From: Dactylorhiza incarnata
Lineage: Eukaryota; Streptophyta; Magnoliopsida; Asparagales; Orchidaceae
Assembly (NCBI GenBank): GCA_033032865.1
Contig: JAWHQI010000121.1
Span: 6,138,001-6,202,000, forward strand
Length of the DNA stretch: 64,000 nt
Direction of reading: 5' to 3'
Shown here: piece by piece, positions 1-11,022 of the stretch
Layout: each line of letters begins with the position of its first letter
Numbering within the stretch: the first letter of the stretch is position 1
Notes under the pieces: model-generated
Seen by the model: only the letters and a program-made list of their open reading frames with translations
Told to the model about the DNA's origin: nothing
The model's database searches: none
Made by a program: the position numbers and the translations under genes

Positions 1-1108
1 AAAGAAGATATGTTTCTTTTCATCCAAGGGTTTGGTGAAAATATCTGCTCTTTGTAAATCAGTAGAGATAAACTGTAGGCTAATTTTATTTTTATCCACA
101 TTATCTCTGATAAAGTGGTGCCTTATTTCTATGTGTTTAGTCCTACTATGGAGAACTGGATTTTGTGCTATAGATATTGCACTAGTATTGTCGCAAAATA
201 TGATTGATTGATTTAAGTTGATACCATAGTCTAGAAGTTGATTTTGTATCCACAGTATCTGTGAGCAGCAACTGCCTGCAGCAATGTATTCTGCCTCAGC
301 TGTTGATGTGGACACAGATGTCTGCTTCTTACAAAACCAATACACAAGCCTATCACCAAGAAACTGACAAGTTCCTGATGTGCTTTTTCTGTCTACTCTG
401 CATCCAGCATAATCTGAGTCTGAGAATCCAGTTAATTCAAATTCAGATGTTGTTGGATACCAGAGACCTAGATTAGGACAACCCTTTATATATCTTAAAA
501 TTCTTTTTAGTAAAGATAGATGAGATTCTTTAGGATTAACTTGAAACCTAACACAAATACAAGTAGCAAACATTATATCAGGCCTACTGGCTGTCAAATA
601 GAGTAATGATCCAACAATTTCTCTATACACCTTCTGATCAACAGGTTTCCCTGATTCATCAACATTAATGACAGCATTAGAAGCCATGGGTGTTTTCATG
701 GGAGAGGAATCAGACATTCCAAACCTTTTTACTAATTCCTTAGCATACTTGGATTGTGAAATGAAGATTCCTGATGAGGTTTGCTTCACTTGAAGACCAA
801 GGAAGTATGATAATTCATCCATGCTACTCATCAAATTTAGATTGCATAAGTTTAGAAAACTTTTTGCATAAATTTGAATCAGTAGATCCAAAGATAATAT
901 CATCTACATATATTTGAACTAGCAGTGTTTGATTTTTATGTATTCTGAAAAATAAAGTTTTGTCTACCAAGCCTCTACAGAACTTGTTTTCTAATAGAAA
1001 ATTAGCTAAGGTTTCATACCATGCTCTGGGAGCTTGTTTGAGACCATAGAGAGCTTTATTAATCTTGAATACATAGGAAGAGTGAGTTGGAGAGATGAAA
1101 CCTGGTGG
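1..1108 (-). pseudogene. pol: S1 pol: reverse transcriptase second half and RNase H
   Basis: Read on the minus strand this continues the polyprotein of S1. The RT motif KALYGLKQAPRAWYE is followed by the catalytic YVDD (bases 899-910), the conserved SYFLGLQVKQ stretch, the SLLYLTASRPDI block and an RNase H domain with AEAEYIAAGS (about 271-300) and the SRTKHIEIRHHFIR signature. A TAA separates it from the upstream ORF (1109-1111). A 2-bp loss near 831 breaks the frame just after KF, where related elements continue EMSSM. The domain is truncated by the window edge and cannot make an intact enzyme. Confidence 0.85.
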
Positions 1109-3169
1109 TTATTCCACATAGACTTCTTCCTTGATGTCTCCATTTAGGAAAGCACTTTTTACATCCATTTGATATACCTTAAATTGTTTGAATGCAGCAA
1201 ATGCCAAAAATATTCTGATGGCTTCAAGTCTTTCCACAGGTGCAAATGTTTGATCATAGTCTATGCCTTCTTCCTGTGAATATCCTTGAGCTACTAGTAT
1301 TGCTTTATTTCTCACAATATTTCCATGATCATAAAGCTTGTTCCTGAAGACCCACTTGGTGCCAATGACTGGATGGCCTCTTGGTCTTGGAACCAAATCC
1401 CAAACCTTGTTTCTTTCAAACTGGTTGAGTTCCTCTTGCATTGCAAGAATCCAATTTGGATCTTGTTCTGCATCTTTTATGGTTTGAGGTTCAATTTGTG
1501 AGAGAAAACAAGTATGCATCTGATTTTGGTGTAGTTGATGCCTTGTCTGAACACCTGCTGAAATATCACCAATCACTTGTGAAATTGGGTGATCTCTAAC
1601 TGTGATGTGGTCAACAGTTGGAGCTAATTCTGCAGTTGTGTTTATTTGGAGATTTTGTTCAGTAATTGTATCCTGTGGAGGATGTTCTGCTGTTGCTTGA
1701 TTCTGATAATCAACAGGATCTGAATGATCTTCTTCTTCACTATCTTCAAGATTTTGAGCTAATGATTGTAGTGAATCTCCTGACTGTAGATTTAGTCCAT
1801 TAAGCTCTTCACATAGAGCTGGTACCTGCAAAGTATTCTTGGTAGAAGAGTTCTTCTCCTTGTAAAACATGTTAGTTTCATCAAAGGAAACATGCATAGA
1901 CTCTTCTATCTTAAGAGAGGATTTGTTAAATACCTTATATGCTTTACTAACTATTGAATATCCTAAGAAAATTCCTTCTTCAGATTTTGGTTCAAATTTT
2001 CTAAGATATTTCTTATCATTGTTATGAACAAAACATTTACAACCAAAAGTTCTGAAATAGTCAAGTTTAGGTTTCTTTCCTTTAAGTAATTCATAGGGAG
2101 TTTTACCCTTAAGTTTGTGTATCAAACTTCTATTCAGAACATAGTTTGCTGTGCTAACAGCCTCTGCCCAAAAGGATAGTGGCAAATTAGCATCTGCAAG
2201 TAATGTTCTTGCTGATTCAATTAGGGTTCTATTTTTCCTTTCAACTACCCCATTTTGTTGAGGAGTTCTAGGAGCTGAGAAGCAATGCCTGATACCTTCC
2301 TTCTCACAGAATTCTTGCATAAGAAGAGACTCAAACTCAGTGCCATGATCACTTCTGATCAATGCAACTACAGTAGAGTATTCAATCTGTATGCTCTTAA
2401 GAAAGTCTGTAAGAACTTTAAAGTTATCTGACTTTTCTCTCAAGAAGAATACCCAAGTGAATCTAGAGAAGTAATCTACAATAACTAGAGTGTAAGACTT
2501 TCCTCCTAAACTCTTTATTGCTATAGGTCCAAAAAGGTCCATATGTAGCAAAAATAAGATTCTAGGTGAATCACTTTTAGATAATGATTTAAAACTATTT
2601 TTGGTTTGCTTACCTAGCTGGCATGCCCTACATAAACCTTCTTTCTTATATGATCCTGATGGTAAACCTCTAACAAGATTATCTTTAGATAGTTTAGCAA
2701 TTGTTCTAAGATTTACATGCCCTAATCTTTTATGCCACAGTTCACTAGGTTTGCTTAGCTCATTAAACAGGCAAATTTCTGATTTAGAAGAGTTGAAATT
2801 TACTAAATATATATTACCCTGCCTAATACCTGATAAAATAATGACATTATCAGATGACTTGATAATGCATTCTGATTTATTAAAAGTTACCTGATAACCT
2901 TCATCACATAGCTGACTTATACTGATGAGGTTGTGCTTCAGACCCTTCACATAGGTGACTTCCTTGAATGTCACTGATCCAACCTTGATTTGACCAAAGC
3001 CTTTTGTTTGACCATAGTTGGAGTCTCCAAAGATCACCTTGGGTCCAAGCTTTGCCTTGTAATTATTCAGATTGGCCTTGTCTCCTGTCATGTGCTTTGA
3101 GCAGCCACTGTCCAAGTACCATTTTTGATTTAATCTTGGATGGTTGTGTACCTGCAAAGACAAAAACAT
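1109..3169 (-). CDS. pol: S1 pol: aspartic protease, integrase and start of reverse transcriptase (686 codons)
   Basis: This is the main open stretch of the S1 polyprotein. Residue 20 onward has the protease motif [14 protein letters not shown]-pre-integrase zinc site follows (WHKRLGHVN then CRACQLGKQ, about residues 145-185). The integrase core has [16 protein letters not shown] and [13 protein letters not shown] as the DDE acidic residues. A spacer rich in Glu and Gln leads to the RT start ([34 protein letters not shown]). The frame ends at a TAA where the conserved Gln of the QPPGF motif is expected, so RT is cut early. The frame is the same as gag upstream (3173-5218), separated by a TAG. 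No separate start codon is implied. Confidence 0.9.
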   Translation of the reverse strand: MFLSLQVHNHPRLNQKWYLDSGCSKHMTGDKANLNNYKAKLGPKVIFGDSNYGQTKGFGQIKVGSVTFKEVTYVKGLKHNLISISQLCDEGYQVTFNKSECIIKSSDNVIILSGIRQGNIYLVNFNSSKSEICLFNELSKPSELWHKRLGHVNLRTIAKLSKDNLVRGLPSGSYKKEGLCRACQLGKQTKNSFKSLSKSDSPRILFLLHMDLFGPIAIKSLGGKSYTLVIVDYFSRFTWVFFLREKSDNFKVLTDFLKSIQIEYSTVVALIRSDHGTEFESLLMQEFCEKEGIRHCFSAPRTPQQNGVVERKNRTLIESARTLLADANLPLSFWAEAVSTANYVLNRSLIHKLKGKTPYELLKGKKPKLDYFRTFGCKCFVHNNDKKYLRKFEPKSEEGIFLGYSIVSKAYKVFNKSSLKIEESMHVSFDETNMFYKEKNSSTKNTLQVPALCEELNGLNLQSGDSLQSLAQNLEDSEEEDHSDPVDYQNQATAEHPPQDTITEQNLQINTTAELAPTVDHITVRDHPISQVIGDISAGVQTRHQLHQNQMHTCFLSQIEPQTIKDAEQDPNWILAMQEELNQFERNKVWDLVPRPRGHPVIGTKWVFRNKLYDHGNIVRNKAILVAQGYSQEEGIDYDQTFAPVERLEAIRIFLAFAAFKQFKVYQMDVKSAFLNGDIKEEVYVE

Positions 3170-3172
3170 AAA

Positions 3173-4108
3173 CTAGTTGTTTTTGACCCAGACTACCTTG
3201 GGTCCTTTTGTGTTACCACAAAATTCAGAAATAAATGACATTTCAGGCTGGTCCTTATACCCTTGTGGATGATATCTCCTTGGAGGTATTATCCATTCAG
3301 TGAAAGGATTTTTAGTTTGTTTGGAAATAAGATTTCTAGAATTTCCTGTATAGTATCTGCTCGACAAATTTGGGTAAATTGGTCGGCTATTGTTCATTTG
3401 ATAGCTATACTGAAAATCTGTTTTCAGATTTCGTCGAGCTTCGTTCGACAAATTTGAATCTTTTTGTCGATCTCCGTTCGACGAATTCTTTTGAATTCTT
3501 TTATCCTTAACAGACTTGCTTGAAATATCTTTATCTCTTTTTGCAGCTTCTTTGCTTTTAGCAGAAATGAATTTTATGGGTGAGGAGAGAATATTTTTCC
3601 TAATCAGAGATGGCTCACTTGATGAGGCACCCAAACCCAGTTTGCTATTATTAAATCTAGCATTGACTGTGCTTGTGATGTCCATCAGTTTGATACTTCT
3701 CCCATTTAGGGATTCTTCAAATTTCTTGGCCTCAGAAAGTTTATTCTCAATGAGAACAATGTGTTCTCTGGAGGCAGCCAAATCTTTCTTAAGATTTGCA
3801 TTCTCTTCACTCATCTTTTGCATTTCAGCTAACTTAGATCTGAGTGAGATTATTTCTTTCTCAGATTTAATTAAGTCTGAGCAAATGCCTTTGAATTCAG
3901 CCTTGAATTCAACTGAAGTAAAATCAAAGTCTGATATTACCTGATCATCATCATTTTCTTCTTCTGATTCTGAATCTTCTTCATCAGAATTGTTGACTGA
4001 GGCTTTGATTGCCATCATGCAGAAATTCTTTTCTTCTTCATCATCACTGGAGCTGGATGAAGATTCAGACTGTGACTCACTGTCTGAGTCATAAATTGTC
4101 ATTATACA
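3173..4108 (-). CDS. gag: S1 gag, C-terminal acidic and coiled-coil part
   Basis: This 309-codon open stretch starts with a Ser/Asp/Glu-rich segment, followed by a predicted coiled coil (ISLRSKLAEMQKMSEENANL) and a basic, Asn-rich tail ending in GPKVVWVKNN. That tail form, with WV close to the end, marks the end of gag in Sirevirus-like elements. A TAG at 3173-3175 separates it from protease in the same frame. A TAA at 4109-4111 separates it from the zinc-knuckle part of gag, again in the same frame. The capsid-like protein would package element RNA; this copy is split. Confidence 0.8.
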   Translation of the reverse strand, partial: CIMTIYDSDSESQSESSSSSSDDEEEKNFCMMAIKASVNNSDEEDSESEEENDDDQVISDFDFTSVEFKAEFKGICSDLIKSEKEIISLRSKLAEMQKMSEENANLKKDLAASREHIVLIENKLSEAKKFEESLNGRSIKLMDITSTVNARFNNSKLGLGASSSEPSLIRKNILSSPIKFISAKSKEAAKRDKDISSKSVKDKRIQKNSSNGDRQKDSNLSNEARRNLKTDFQYSYQMNNSRPIYPNLSSRYYTGNSRNLISKQTKNPFTEWIIPPRRYHPQGYKDQPEMSFISEFCGNTKGPKVVWVKNN

Positions 4109-5218
4109 TTAGCTGTTCTCTTTTGTTTCTTCTTCATCAGAAGAACCAGATGAAGATTCTGATTCAGATTCTGTCTCACTCCAGGATGTTGCTACAAATC
4201 CTCTTCCCTTCTTTTTGTGTGAGTGTGAAGAAGATTTGCTAGAACTTTTCCTTTCTTCCTTTTCTCTTTTTCTCTCCTTTCTGTCCTTTTTGTTTTGATT
4301 CTCTGGACATTCAGGAGCAATATGTCCTGGCTTCCTGCAACCAAAACATATAATTTCATTAGAATGATTTTTGTCATACCTTGGCTTGTCATAGCTTCTG
4401 GATGGCTTTTTCTTGAAATCCTTCTTAGCCATTTTATAGAATCTTTTGGCTATGAAGCTCATCATCTCTTCATTGTTAGGAGTTTTTCCTTGTTCTTCAT
4501 CAGCCTTGAAGGCTATGCTTCTTTCCTTCTTGGATGCTGGTGATGAAGTGGACTCCTCAGCTTCCCTGGTTTTCATGAGCTGCTCATAAGATTTGAGCTT
4601 GCCCAACAACACTTCAGTAGTCATCTCATTTAGACTTCTGGCTTCCTTGATTGGCCAGATTCTGGGGTCCCATGTGCTGGGAAAGCACATAAGAATTTTG
4701 TCATTGATCTCTGTGAGTGAGATCACTTTATCCAGAGACTTCAGCTCATTTATTATGAGACTGAGCCTGTTATACATATCAGCAACATTTTCTGATTCTC
4801 CCTTCTTGAAGTTCTCATATTGAGAGATCAGGTGAGATCTTCTATCTTTCCTTTCATCTGCTGAGCCTGCAACCATATTGTTGAGAGATTCCCATATCTC
4901 TTTTGCTGAGGTGCAGTCCACAACCTTCTGGAATATGTCATCAGTCATTGTTTGAACCAGAATGTTCATAGCTCTTGCATCAGCACTTTTTTGTTTTCTT
5001 TGAGCTTCAGTCCATTCAGGAGGTGGAACAGCAGTGTTGTCTGTAGTTGCAGTAGTACTGGTTGTTGCTATAGGTGTGGGAGGTCCTGTAAGAATAACAT
5101 TGAAGATTTCCTCATCAATAGAGTTCATATAAAGCTTAATCCTTGCTTTCCATAGTGCAAACTTATTGAGATTGCACATAGGAGGTCATGTGCTAGAGTA
5201 TTCTTTGTTCTGTGCCAT
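4109..5218 (-). pseudogene. gag: S1 gag, N-terminal part with zinc knuckle
   Basis: This is the UBN2-type Copia gag domain (FALWKARIKLYMNSIDEEIF, MNILVQTMTDDIFQKVVDC, EIWESL, ERKDRRSHLISQYENFKKGE) followed by a CCHC knuckle CFGCRKPGHIAPEC near 4307-4350 and a Lys-rich tail. The natural start is most likely the ATG at 5216-5218, because S4 gag (start 59344) aligns with it. In S1 the eleventh codon is TGA at 5186-5188 where S4 has an Arg codon, consistent with CGA to TGA. Without that stop the frame would be open to 4111. Confidence 0.82.
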
Positions 5219-5306
5219 GAGTTTTAAATAATATAAAATTCTTAGACAAATTAAGATCTGATTGATCTTTGTGATTCAGATGTTAGTCTGAAATAAATCA
5301 ACCTCC

Positions 5307-5317
5307 CTCTGATACCA
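5307..5317 (-). other. S1 primer binding site (initiator Met tRNA)
   Basis: On the minus strand this reads TGGTATCAGAG, the complement of the 3-prime end of plant initiator tRNA-Met. It lies two bases inside the 5-prime LTR edge at 5320. It primes minus-strand cDNA synthesis. Confidence 0.9.
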
Positions 5318-5319
5318 AT

Positions 5320-6761
5320 TGAAAGTGGAGGTTTAGATCTTAAGTTGCTCTAGAGGGGGGGTGAATAGAGTATTAAAAGTTTTTAATTAGTTTTTATTGC
5401 GGAATTTAGAATACTTGTAAAGGGGAGTTTAAACAGCAAAGATACAACAAAGTAGAATAATAAAGGAACAACACAGCACAGCACAGAGAATGATCAAGCC
5501 CAGAAGACACAAGGAAATATAGTGGTTCCCCAATAAATCTGGGTAGTCCACTCTTCTACCACCCTTGGTAGGAATTAACTAGGAGGGTTGATAAGGTGCC
5601 CTATCACCAAGGTAATTTTGATAAGGTGTCCACACACCAATAAGCTTTTGATAAGGTGCTTAATAACTAGGAGAGATTTTTTGATAAGGTGTCTTGCCAC
5701 CACTTGATGAACTTTTGAAGGGAGTTATAACCCTGTACAGGATGAGGTAGGAAAGAGGTTAAGATGTTCTTCTCTGTCAATATTCAGAGAGAAGACAATG
5801 AAATGTTTAAGCTGAAAGCTCCCCCTGTCTTAATCAACAATGTAGACAGCTTTAGGGTGATTCTTTCTTTGACACAGTTGTTCTCTTTAGCAGATTGATC
5901 TAGAGAAGAATGATTCTTCAGATGTATTGTTGCTCTATGAAGAACTCTGAACTTTCTGCAAATCTGAGAATTTGAATAGTGTTCACAGAATATGAAGGTG
6001 CAGAACTGGAGGAAGAAGAAGACTTGTAGTAATAATCTTGGTGTTCTTCTTTTTCTCCTGAGTAATCTATATCTCTTCTCGTTTCCTTTTCTCTATGTAT
6101 ATATATCTTTTGTAAGAAGAATTCTATATTTATATCTGTCTATGAAAGAATATTTTTCTTGCGTCTTTGTCTTGGAACTCTCCATTAGAAAGAACGGCTG
6201 TTGCAGGTCCTTTCTATACTTGAGCCGGAAAATATGCCTTTGCATTAAATGTCAACGGCTATCCTTGCCTTGGAAAAAGGGAAAGGAGGAATATAATAAA
6301 GGAGAACGAAATCCTGCCAGAATAAATTCAAAACAGTTTGAATAGATCCGTTAAGGTTAATGATTTTGTCAGATGTGTGACAAAATGATTTTTCCTTAAG
6401 AAATAAAAGTCCTGAAAATAAATCTGTCTTCAAGAAGAGATTTGTCGAGCGCTGGTTTAAATTTGTCGAGCCCTGATCAGAGAAAACTTAAACACTGGCT
6501 TGCTGAATTTCTTCCAGAAAATTTGTCGAGCCCTGGTCGCCTTTTGTCGAACGCTGATTCAGATTTGTCGAGCGCCGGTCGACATTTGTCGAACGCTTTT
6601 CTGCAAATTTCTCGAGCACAGAAGACCTAAAATTTTCTTAAGTTCTATCTATCCTATCAGCCTAAGAACTTGACCCTTAGACTATACAAGAGGGGTCAAC
6701 AAAGATCCTAATAACCATGATAGTGAACCTAGCCCAAATCAGTAATAGGGTTGTTCCAACA
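5320..6761 (-). repeat. S1 5-prime LTR (1442 bp)
   Basis: The edges are TGTTGGAACAA at the outer (6761) end and CTTTCA at the inner (5320) end on the element strand. The inner end is followed by the primer binding site and the outer end by Tekay integrase sequence. Contents include the U5 box with a seven-C tract (about 5349-5369), short repeats based on TTGATAAGGTG (5578-5700) shared in form with S4, and a U3 cluster of GTCGAG/GTCGAA motifs (6440-6612). No gene is seen inside; short ORFs here are chance. Confidence 0.87.
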
Positions 6762-7729
6762 CTTTCCCAAAAGCTTAGTGTCTCCCACCTCTACCCAAGA
6801 CATCCGCGTTCGGCACTTCCTTCCATACAAAGCTTCATATGGCGCCATCTTGATACTCGCCTGGAAGCTATTATTATAGGCAAACTCCACCATGAAAAGG
6901 TGGTCTTCCCAACCTTTACCAAAGTCGAGAGCACACATCCTCAACATGTCCTCCAACGGTTCGTTCGCTCCGTCTGACCATCGGTCTATGGATGGAACGC
7001 GGTACTAAACTTGAGCTTTGTGCCTAAACTTTTCTGCACTAACCTCCAGTCCTTCGAAGTGAACCGCCCATCGCGATCACTAATGATGCTCTTTGGAATC
7101 CCGTGCAACCGCACAATGTTTCGAACATAAAGCTCCATGAGCTTCTCCACGCCATCGCCCTTCTGATTCGGAATGAATTGAGCCACCTTGGTCAGGCGAT
7201 CCACTATAACCCAAATCGCATCGTTACCCTGCCGCGACTGAGGCAAACCATGCACAAAGTCCATAGAGATGTCATCTAACTTCCATTCGGGGATAGGAAG
7301 AGGCTTCAAGAACCCACCGGGCCTTTGGCACTCAGCCTTCACCAAGGCACATGTCTGACATCGGCTTATGTACTCAGCTACATCCCGCTTCATCCTAGGC
7401 CACCAAAAAGATTTCTTCATATTCGCGTACATCTTTGTACTTCCTGGATGAACGGAGTACTTCGTAAAGTGAGCCTCAAACATCAACTCCTCGCGAAGCT
7501 TGCCAAAGCGCGGAACACAAACCCTTCCGTCTCTTTTCAAAATCCCACCAACCAACTCCAAAGCAGTGCCTTCGCTTTGCTGAGCCTCCAACACCAACTG
7601 TTGGCACTCCTCATCTGCACTGGTCGCCTCTCGGATTCGATCCGTTATGTCATACTGCATTTCAATCCAGTTCAAACGAGCCATGCCAGAATCACCTCTA
7701 GCCACACAAGAAATGTCAAGAGTCTCCAA
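6762..7729 (-). pseudogene. pol: Tekay integrase (broken, truncated by S1)
   Basis: The integrase zinc site (HFTKYSVHPGSTKMY then CQTCALVKAEC) is followed by the catalytic core (DDISMDFVHGLP, ISDRDGRFTS) in the frame 6986-7729. A TAG at 6986-6988 replaces the Gln of the conserved HPQTDGQTER. A further frameshift near 6955-6975 moves the remainder (MEDMLRMCALDFG, MVEFAYNNSF, APYEALYGRKCR, WVEVGD) to another frame. The coding sequence stops at 6762, where the S1 LTR begins. The C-terminal chromodomain is not present in the window. Confidence 0.85.
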
Positions 7730-8575
7730 GTCTCATATCAAACGCTCGTCATGCGCCTCCATCCAATTACCTTGCCCGGAGTACTTCCTACTCAAGTCAT
7801 CCGCCACCACGTTGGCTTTACCCGGCGTATACTGAATCTCCACATCGTAGTCCCCAAGGAACTCGACCGACCTATGTTGCCGCATATTCATATCTTTTTG
7901 GTCTAGGAGATACCTCAAGCTTTTGTGATCCGTGAAGATCTCCACCTTTGCACCATACACGTAGTGCCGCCACAATTTTAACGCAAAGATTACCGCCGCC
8001 AACTCCAGATCATGGACGAGATAATTCCTCTCATGAGTCTTTAACTGCCTTGACCCATAAGCGATCACCTTTCCGTGCTGCACCAGCACGCAACCCAACC
8101 CGCAACCTGACGCGTCGCTGAAAATCTGAAATCCTTCCGTCCCACTAGGAAGACTAAGGATTGGAGCAGACATCAACCTTTCCTTCAAATTCTCAAATGC
8201 ACGGGCACACTCCGGTGTCCATACAAACCTTTGGTACTTGCGAGTGAGAGTGGTGAGGGGCAACGCCATTTGCGAAAAGTTCTCCACGAACCTTCTGTAA
8301 TAACCAGCTAGTCCAAGGAAGCTCCGGACTTCCGCCACGGTTCTCAATATAGGCCAATCTCTAATGGCTTCAATCTTCGCTGGATCTACCGCCACCCCAT
8401 CTCCACTGATCACGTGACCCAAGAATGCCACCTTCTCGATCCAAAACTCACACTTCGAGAACTTAGCATAAAGTTGATTCTCCCTTAGAGTCTGCAATAC
8501 TTGTCTCAAGTGAGACTCGTGCTCTGCCTCCGTTTTTGAATACACCAAAATATCATCTATAAACACCACCACACA
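7730..8575 (-). pseudogene. pol: Tekay reverse transcriptase end and RNase H
   Basis: The frame holds the RT catalytic box [11 protein letters not shown], the thumb ([31 protein letters not shown]) and an RNase H domain with [13 protein letters not shown] and [23 protein letters not shown], ending in the tether ([21 protein letters not shown]). It is in frame with the parts on both sides. It is bounded by TAG at 8576-8578 and by a TGA at 7730-7732 that fits a CGA codon changed by one C-to-T step. Confidence 0.88.
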
Positions 8576-9597
8576 CTAATCTAGAAACGGTCGAAAAACC
8601 TGGTTCATCAGATCCATGAACACAGATGGCGCGTTTGTCAGTCCGAACGGCATCACCGAAAACTCATAGTGGCCATATCGAGTCCCAAACGCTGTCTTGG
8701 CAACGTCCTCTTCTCGAATCTTCAACTGGTAGTACCCTGATTTCAAATCCAACTTGGAGTACACCACCGACCCCACTAACTGGTCGAACAAATCATCGAT
8801 TCGGGGAATCAGATATTTATTCTTGACGATCAACTTATTCAGCTCACGGTAGTCAATGCACAACTGCATACTTCCATCCTTTTTCTTCACAAACAATACC
8901 GGTGCGCTCCACGGCGAAGTGCTGGGCCTAATGTACCCTTGCTCTAACAGCTCTTGCAACTGAACCTTTAGCTCGGCCAGTTCCTTCGGTGCCATCCTAA
9001 ACGGAGGACGCGACACCGGCCTCGCACCCGGTACCAATTCGATCGAAAAATCGATCTCACGCTGAGGAGGTGCTCCCGGAAGCTCCTCGGGGAATACATC
9101 CTCAAATTCTTCCACCACTGGAACTTCTCCAATAGCCAATTTTGTGGAGTGAGTCTCCAACAAAGCTATAAATGCCTCGCCTCCTTGGTTTAGCGCACGC
9201 CTCATTTGCATAGCTGAAATCAGGGAGCAAGCCACTCCGCTTAGGCCTTCAAACTTGACCTCTGCTCTACCTTCACCTCTCAGGGTTACCACCTTCAACT
9301 GGAAGTCGATACTAGCTCGCTGCGCTGCAAGCCAGTCCATCCCCAAGATAACGTCTAATTCGGCTAGTGGCAGAATCGCTGCTACCAACTCGAAATCACA
9401 ATTACCAATTTGCAACACAATGCGTCCTTTCCTCATGGTAGTCATGAAAGACCCATTCGGCATGTGCACGCTCAGCTCCACCTCTGCCTCTACGGACTCA
9501 GCACAAATCTTCTAGATAAAACTTTCCGCAAGAAAAGAGTGTGACGCTCCCGTGTCGAACAACACTCGAGAGGGGTAGCCCGAAACTAGCACAAAAC
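8576..9597 (-). pseudogene. pol: Tekay aspartic protease and N-terminal half of reverse transcriptase
   Basis: The protease motif VLFDTGASHSFL lies near 9525-9570 and is followed within the same frame by a TAG at 9513-9515. The rest of the protease ([18 protein letters not shown]) and RT ([66 protein letters not shown]) are open to a TAG at 8576-8578, just before the FIDD box. Protease frame differs from gag frame by the amount expected if a 76-nt intron (9598-9673) is removed. Confidence 0.85.
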
Positions 9598-9673
9598 CTA
9601 ACCACGTGCAAAACAAACGTGAAAGGCCGCAACCTACATTATAGTAACAAATGAAAACTTAAACTTTTCGTAC
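9598..9673 (-). other. Candidate 76-nt GT-AG intron between Tekay gag and protease
   Basis: On the minus strand the segment starts GTACG and ends GTTAG, is T-rich, and contains TACTATAAT as a possible branch site. Unspliced, gag ends in this segment with a TAA and the frames of gag and protease do not match. Removing exactly these bases joins gag VVTG in frame to the protease leader FVLVSGYP, giving the length expected for Tekay-type polyproteins. This is inference from the sequence; transcript data would decide. The alternative is an old insertion that happens to look like an intron. Confidence 0.45.
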
Positions 9674-10784
9674 CTGTCACCACGTCGGGTTGACGTATCG
9701 CTTCCTGCTGCCCAAGATTATATGCTATAGGCTGCACTGGAGGGAACCACGAAGCACTCGACTCTGCCGCTTTCCCCTTCTCTGCAACACTAGGACCGGA
9801 ACGCACCGATTGTGCCTGCCTCGGCTCTGGCTCAGCTCCTCCCTCGGTACAAAACCGACTTATGTGACCCACCTTGCCACACTTGTAAGAAGTCAACGGA
9901 CCTTTGTAGCGAAAATCTCCCGAAGGTGCGCCACTTCCCTCCCCAGGCCTACTAGGACGGGGCTTCTTTTTCCATCGGTTGCCCTCAGACTTCCACTGAG
10001 ACTGAGACTGAGAAGGCTTTCCATCTCCCTGCTTTGCCGCAAAACCCTTTCGTCGTTGGGTTCGCTCCATGTCGCTCTCCAGTGTGCGAGCGGCTTCAAC
10101 CAACTCATTAAATCCCGCATTCTTCAAGGCTATGAGTGGCTGCCTTAAATTTTCCCTCAACCTTTGATAGAAGAGATTATCCCTCTCTTCATCATCTGTC
10201 ATAGTCGTTCCCGCATAACAACCCAACCGAGTGAACTCCTGCAGATATCCGTCCACTGTCTTCTCACGCTGCACCAAATACAAAAACTTCCGCTGCAGTG
10301 CTAACCTTGTCGAGGCCGAAATATAACGCTTGAGGAAAGCGTTCCTGAACTCCTCCATGGATGGAGCACGCCCAACAAAATGGCGACCGTTATGGTTCAC
10401 CCACCACAACTTCGCATCGCCCTCTAACAGGAAACTCGCATAGTGAGATTGCCTCTCCTCTGGGGTCTCAGCTGCCTTCAAGAGTTCCTGGATCCTCGAA
10501 AGCCAATCTTCGGCATCCGTTGGAGTGCCAACTCCCTTGAATGTCGGAGGGTGGAAACTCAAGAAGTACTTCATGAATCGATCACCCATAGGAATAGCAC
10601 TCTCCGCAAAAGGCTCTGTTTGCCTCACTTCAACATCCGGTGTATCCGGCGCAGCCGCCGGAGTAAAAGGAGTCGCAACTTGCACCACCGGAGTAGGAAC
10701 CCGTGGCATCGCTCCAGCTTGAGCCGCTACCATTGCTTCCGCTAACATGCGACAGAAATCAGCCGGGGACAGGCCCACATTCAT
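9674..10784 (-). CDS. gag: Tekay gag
   Basis: The retrotransposon gag core is clear: FHPPTFKGVGTPTDAEDWL, LLEGDAKLWWVNH, FRNAFLKRYISAS, LQRKFLYLVQREKTVDGYLQ. A basic linker and a zinc knuckle follow. The knuckle reads SYKCGKVGHISRFC, so the first Cys of CCHC is Ser (one base away), and metal binding is likely weakened. The ATG at 10784 is the first in this frame. An ATG further upstream (near 10860) opens another frame whose start, MLATMRGRRGGKRS, resembles Tekay gag N-termini, so a frameshift near the true start is possible. The open frame ends inside the candidate intron. Confidence 0.82.
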
Positions 10785-11022
10785 GAGGCCCGGAGCAGTA
10801 GCACTGCTTCCCGAAGGCTCCTCTTGCCTCCTCGACGTCCCCGCATCGTCGCCAACATCCTAACATAAGCAAGGAAAAGACTCATCAAGCTCTATTCGCA
10901 AGACTCAACCACAGGGATACTCATGATCCCGCACAATACTCCTATGTGGACAATCTCTTACGTGATCCAAATACACTAGACCTCGCAAGAATACTAAACC
11001 AAACCTAGCTCTGATACCAAAT
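10785..11022 (-). other. Tekay 5-prime leader with initiator-Met primer binding site
   Basis: This is the short untranslated leader between LTR and gag. Bases 11008-11019 read TGGTATCAGAGC on the minus strand, a match to the 3-prime end of initiator tRNA-Met, three bases from the LTR edge at 11023. No other signal is obvious. Confidence 0.85.

Larger units (their letters stand above)
1..6761 (-). mobile_element. Sirevirus-type Copia element S1, 5-prime portion
   Basis: This is a Ty1/copia element on the minus strand: 5-prime LTR (5320-6761), primer binding site, gag, then protease, integrase, reverse transcriptase and RNase H down to base 1. Its 3-prime LTR lies outside the window. Sirevirus assignment rests on the long gag with an acidic Ser/Glu-rich and coiled-coil tail after the zinc knuckle, the pol motifs, and the LTR box reading TATTCACCCCCCCTC on the element strand. 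It interrupts the Tekay integrase at 6762; the expected 5-bp target copy there would be CTTTC, but the other copy is off the window. The element is decayed by several stops and one small deletion. Confidence 0.88.
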
